In this document: piece after piece, positions 4,996 through 7,259 of the stretch
Numbering within the stretch: the stretch's first letter is position 1
How the letters are laid out: every line of letters begins with the position of its first letter
Assembly (NCBI GenBank): GCA_036397475.1
Contig: DASWIV010000314.1
Span: 1 to 7,259 of the forward strand
Direction: 5' to 3'
DNA: 7,259 bases
From: DASWIV01 sp036397475
GTDB taxonomy: Bacteria > JAJVIF01 > JAPKYR01
Translations under genes and position numbers: made by a program
The notes under the pieces: generated by a model
The model's input: only the letters and a program-made list of their open reading frames with translations
What the model was told of the DNA's origin: nothing
The model's database searches: none

Positions 4996-7259
4996 TCAGG
5001 TTTTTCCTATCGGTTCACGCTGGTACTGTTCCGCGAAGCTTCTGACAAAATTCTCCTGCTCGCGGCTCTCGATCGATCTGGGGCTCCTTACGTCCCTTAC
5101 CATAGTTATCGCCTCATCGACCTCCAGCCCGCTTGCTATGGAAATGCATGCCGCGATCATACCCGTTCGCCCAAGGCCTCCCACGCAATGTAATACAACA
5201 TTTTTGCCTAGGCTCAGGATATCGAGAATTTCCCGTGATATTTTGACGGCTTCCATCATGCTTGGAGCTCCCTGGTCGGGAATTGGAAGTAGCTTGTAAG
5301 TTATCCCTTGCTTCTCGCATTCTTCCTTGATATTCGTTACCCCGGCCCACTCGAGTTCCCGTTCGGTAAGCAGGCCGTAGAGGTATGTCACATCGCTGTT
5401 TTTCAGGATATGGAGATCCTCATTGAGTTTCCTTCCATGATCAACCCGTCCCGGGCAAAGAGTCATTCCGAGCCGGCCCGGCCTTGCAAGGCAGTCCGGA
5501 TTCAGCCAGTCAACTCGAAGCAGGCGGTTCATGTCGCCGGACCGGGTGATTTTTTCGGCGTAAATGCATGATGCCACCATAGCCCATTTTTTCTGAAGGA
5601 AATCCGCTTCCAGGAATGACTGTGTGTGCATTGAGTATCTGAGCATTCCGATCAGGGATTGCTTTGGATTGCGGTCCTCGCGGACAAACACGGCACCGAT
5701 ATCCCTGATCTTGCGTATCGATCTCCAGGCACGCTGAAATTTTTCCTGGACCAATCCATCTATCATTTCAGGCAAGGGTTTACGAAGATCCTCAACTTGG
5801 GAAAGTGCCCGGGAAATAAGCATCCCCTCTTTCAGATCTTCCTCATTGTCGATCGGTGTCAGGATATACTGGATATCATTCTCCATCTTCAAAAGGTCTT
5901 TAAGCACATGCCCCCTTCCAGTCTGGAAAAAATCAATGATCCAGATATTATCGCGGCCATCGATCAGGATATTCGATGTGTTCAGGTCTCCATGGACATA
6001 CGAGACATAATGAAATTCGCCGGTCTTATTCAGGTTTTCAGCCACATAATTTGTGTAAAAATCCGCGACATTCATCCCGTCCGTGCCATCAGGCAGCTTC
6101 AGGATCTGATCATGGGCTTTATCTCCAAATATTTTCTCAACCTTCATTCGTGCCCTGTCAGCATAGCCGGGTGCGAAAGTGTAGTACTCAAGCATTGGAA
6201 GCCGCTCGTATGTCGCTGCGGCGTAGAACGGCTCAAATATGTCGTTGAAAACTTCATCCAGCACATTATCGATATATTCCTGGCTGGGAGCGTTGTCATA
6301 AATATCCTTGAAAGTCCTGATCTTGCCCTTCCCCATAGCCGCGTAAGAATATTTTATGCCTGCACGGTCCTTGAAATCGACATATTTCATAATTCTCGGA
6401 GCGCTGTTACCAAGGATCTGTTCGACCCTTTCAAATGCGGCTCGTTCAGTCCCGATCTCGCTCGGGGGACCTATTTTAGCGACCGACGGCGCGTGTTCAT
6501 GGCCAACCGCGTCTTTACTTTCAGCCCTGAACACAAGTGCGCCGGAATATCCGCCGGTTAATGGATCCAGAGTTACCTGCGTACTGTCACTGTAAAGGAA
6601 ACTGAGAATTTCGCAGTCAACCTGATCAAGTTCGAAATCAGGCTTATTAATTTTGATGCTGGTCTCGAATCCCTTCTCCGCTACAGGGGCGACTTCGAAT
6701 TCGCTGTCAGGATTGAGATAATCGGCGAATTCGCCGGTGCTGTCGAATATCCGGACACCAAGTATTTTTCGGAGCTGCTCAAGCGCGTTGAAATGCTGCG
6801 CCCTTGAGTTACTGGCCGTAAGTGCGCTGCATGTAGCGAGATCGTCCAGCCTGCACCGGGTTTTAAGGTCGTAGAGAAGGAAGGAAACCTTCGCCTCTGT
6901 CCAGACACCGATAACACCGACCCTGAAATCCTTATGCCCCGTCTTTTCCACTATTTTCCAGAAGACTTCAGCCAGGTTCGTACCCTCAAAATCGTTCAGG
7001 GCAATGGAATTGACGAAATGAACATTGGGCATATCCTCTTCTTCGCGGCCGAATCCAAGAACCAGTGCGGAGCCTGGAGTGCCGCCGATACAATGCTTGC
7101 CGAACATATCGAGGTGATCTTTCTGGCGCGGGTCCTTATCATCATGCCAGTCGCGGATATGGATGATATCCAGCGCATCAGCGGGCTGGGATTCAGCCCA
7201 CCTCAGGATCTGAGCGACCGGACCTGTCTGGGGATCACGTCCCATAAGCCTTTTCGACT
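4996..7259 (-). CDS. Isochorismatase-like / APH-like kinase / KAP-like phosphatase fusion protein, 5' end beyond the window
   Basis: The frame is open to the right edge (SKRL precedes the first in-window Met at 7245), and the first strand of an isochorismatase fold is missing, so the true start lies outside. Numbering from Met 7245 (749 residues): residues 1-190 resemble isochorismatase/nicotinamidase hydrolases (HIRDWHD 29-35, HCIGGTPG 51-58, GVWTEAKV 113-120, then SRAQHF 147-152), but the position of the catalytic Cys is Lys119 and the catalytic Lys is also not evident. Residues about 205-565 form an aminoglycoside-phosphotransferase-type kinase: glycine-rich loop GGYSGALVF (231-239), K257 in VAK, E267 in the next helix, HGDLNTSN (418-425, D420, N425) and metal-binding D438 in IIDFF. 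Residues about 575-745 form a KAP/CDKN3-like dual-specificity phosphatase: LGMTLCPG (592-599), general acid D657 in PIPDQGAP, and HCVGGLGRTG (C687, R693). No signal peptide or membrane segment is seen, so it is probably cytoplasmic. The kinase could act on protein or a small molecule; the substrate is unknown. No clear terminator follows its stop. Confidence 0.88.
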   Translation of the reverse strand, partial: SKRLMGRDPQTGPVAQILRWAESQPADALDIIHIRDWHDDKDPRQKDHLDMFGKHCIGGTPGSALVLGFGREEEDMPNVHFVNSIALNDFEGTNLAEVFWKIVEKTGHKDFRVGVIGVWTEAKVSFLLYDLKTRCRLDDLATCSALTASNSRAQHFNALEQLRKILGVRIFDSTGEFADYLNPDSEFEVAPVAEKGFETSIKINKPDFELDQVDCEILSFLYSDSTQVTLDPLTGGYSGALVFRAESKDAVGHEHAPSVAKIGPPSEIGTERAAFERVEQILGNSAPRIMKYVDFKDRAGIKYSYAAMGKGKIRTFKDIYDNAPSQEYIDNVLDEVFNDIFEPFYAAATYERLPMLEYYTFAPGYADRARMKVEKIFGDKAHDQILKLPDGTDGMNVADFYTNYVAENLNKTGEFHYVSYVHGDLNTSNILIDGRDNIWIIDFFQTGRGHVLKDLLKMENDIQYILTPIDNEEDLKEGMLISRALSQVEDLRKPLPEMIDGLVQEKFQRAWRSIRKIRDIGAVFVREDRNPKQSLIGMLRYSMHTQSFLEADFLQKKWAMVASCIYAEKITRSGDMNRLLRVDWLNPDCLARPGRLGMTLCPGRVDHGRKLNEDLHILKNSDVTYLYGLLTERELEWAGVTNIKEECEKQGITYKLLPIPDQGAPSMMEAVKISREILDILSLGKNVVLHCVGGLGRTGMIAACISIASGLEVDEAITMVRDVRSPRSIESREQENFVRSFAEQYQREPIGKT

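Noticed and set aside
5659..6561. A 300-codon open frame on the plus strand
   Set aside because: It lies wholly antisense to the kinase domain, whose catalytic motifs are intact. It has no recognisable domain and no ribosome-binding site I could support, so it is a shadow frame.
7243..7245. ATG as the start of the three-module gene
   Set aside because: The frame continues upstream to the window edge, the AAGG before it is only three bases away, and the first strand of the isochorismatase fold would be missing.

Overview
This window carries part of the chromosome of an uncultivated-looking, probably diderm bacterium. All four recognisable genes lie on the minus strand, so they read right to left. 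The organism cannot be named from the sequence. Two lipoprotein signal peptides, large secreted proteins with immunoglobulin-like and propeller-like parts, and consensus sigma-70-type promoters point to a bacterium with an elaborate cell envelope. The closest remembered matches are deep-branching metagenomic lineages, which is an impression and not a placement.

Right part (7259 down to 4996): one long reading frame that is still open at the right window edge. It encodes a cytoplasmic three-module protein: an isochorismatase/nicotinamidase-like domain that lacks the usual catalytic cysteine, an aminoglycoside-phosphotransferase-like kinase with intact catalytic motifs, and a KAP/CDKN3-like dual-specificity phosphatase with an intact HCxxGxGRTG loop. 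A kinase and a phosphatase joined in one chain to a degenerate hydrolase fold is the most interesting object here.

Middle (4849 down to 2405): a large lipoprotein with an N-terminal module, a PKD domain with a calcium-loop-like motif, and a C-terminal region that looks like a beta-propeller. It has its own consensus promoter and ends in a clear intrinsic terminator at 2343-2377.

Left (2183 down to 228, then 216 to the window edge): a second lipoprotein, paralogous to the first in its N-terminal module, again with its own consensus promoter. It is followed 11 bases later by the start of another membrane-anchored or exported protein that runs off the left edge, so these two probably form an operon.

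In both lipoprotein genes the longest possible reading frame begins inside the -10 box (TATAATG). The true starts must therefore be the downstream, RBS-preceded Met codons that place the signal peptide at the N-terminus. A near-identical 16-17 base motif (TTAA-R-CCGGAT-(A)-TAAC) occurs in both promoter regions and may be a shared operator. There is no gene-free stretch longer than 300 bases, and no RNA gene, CRISPR array or insertion sequence was seen.
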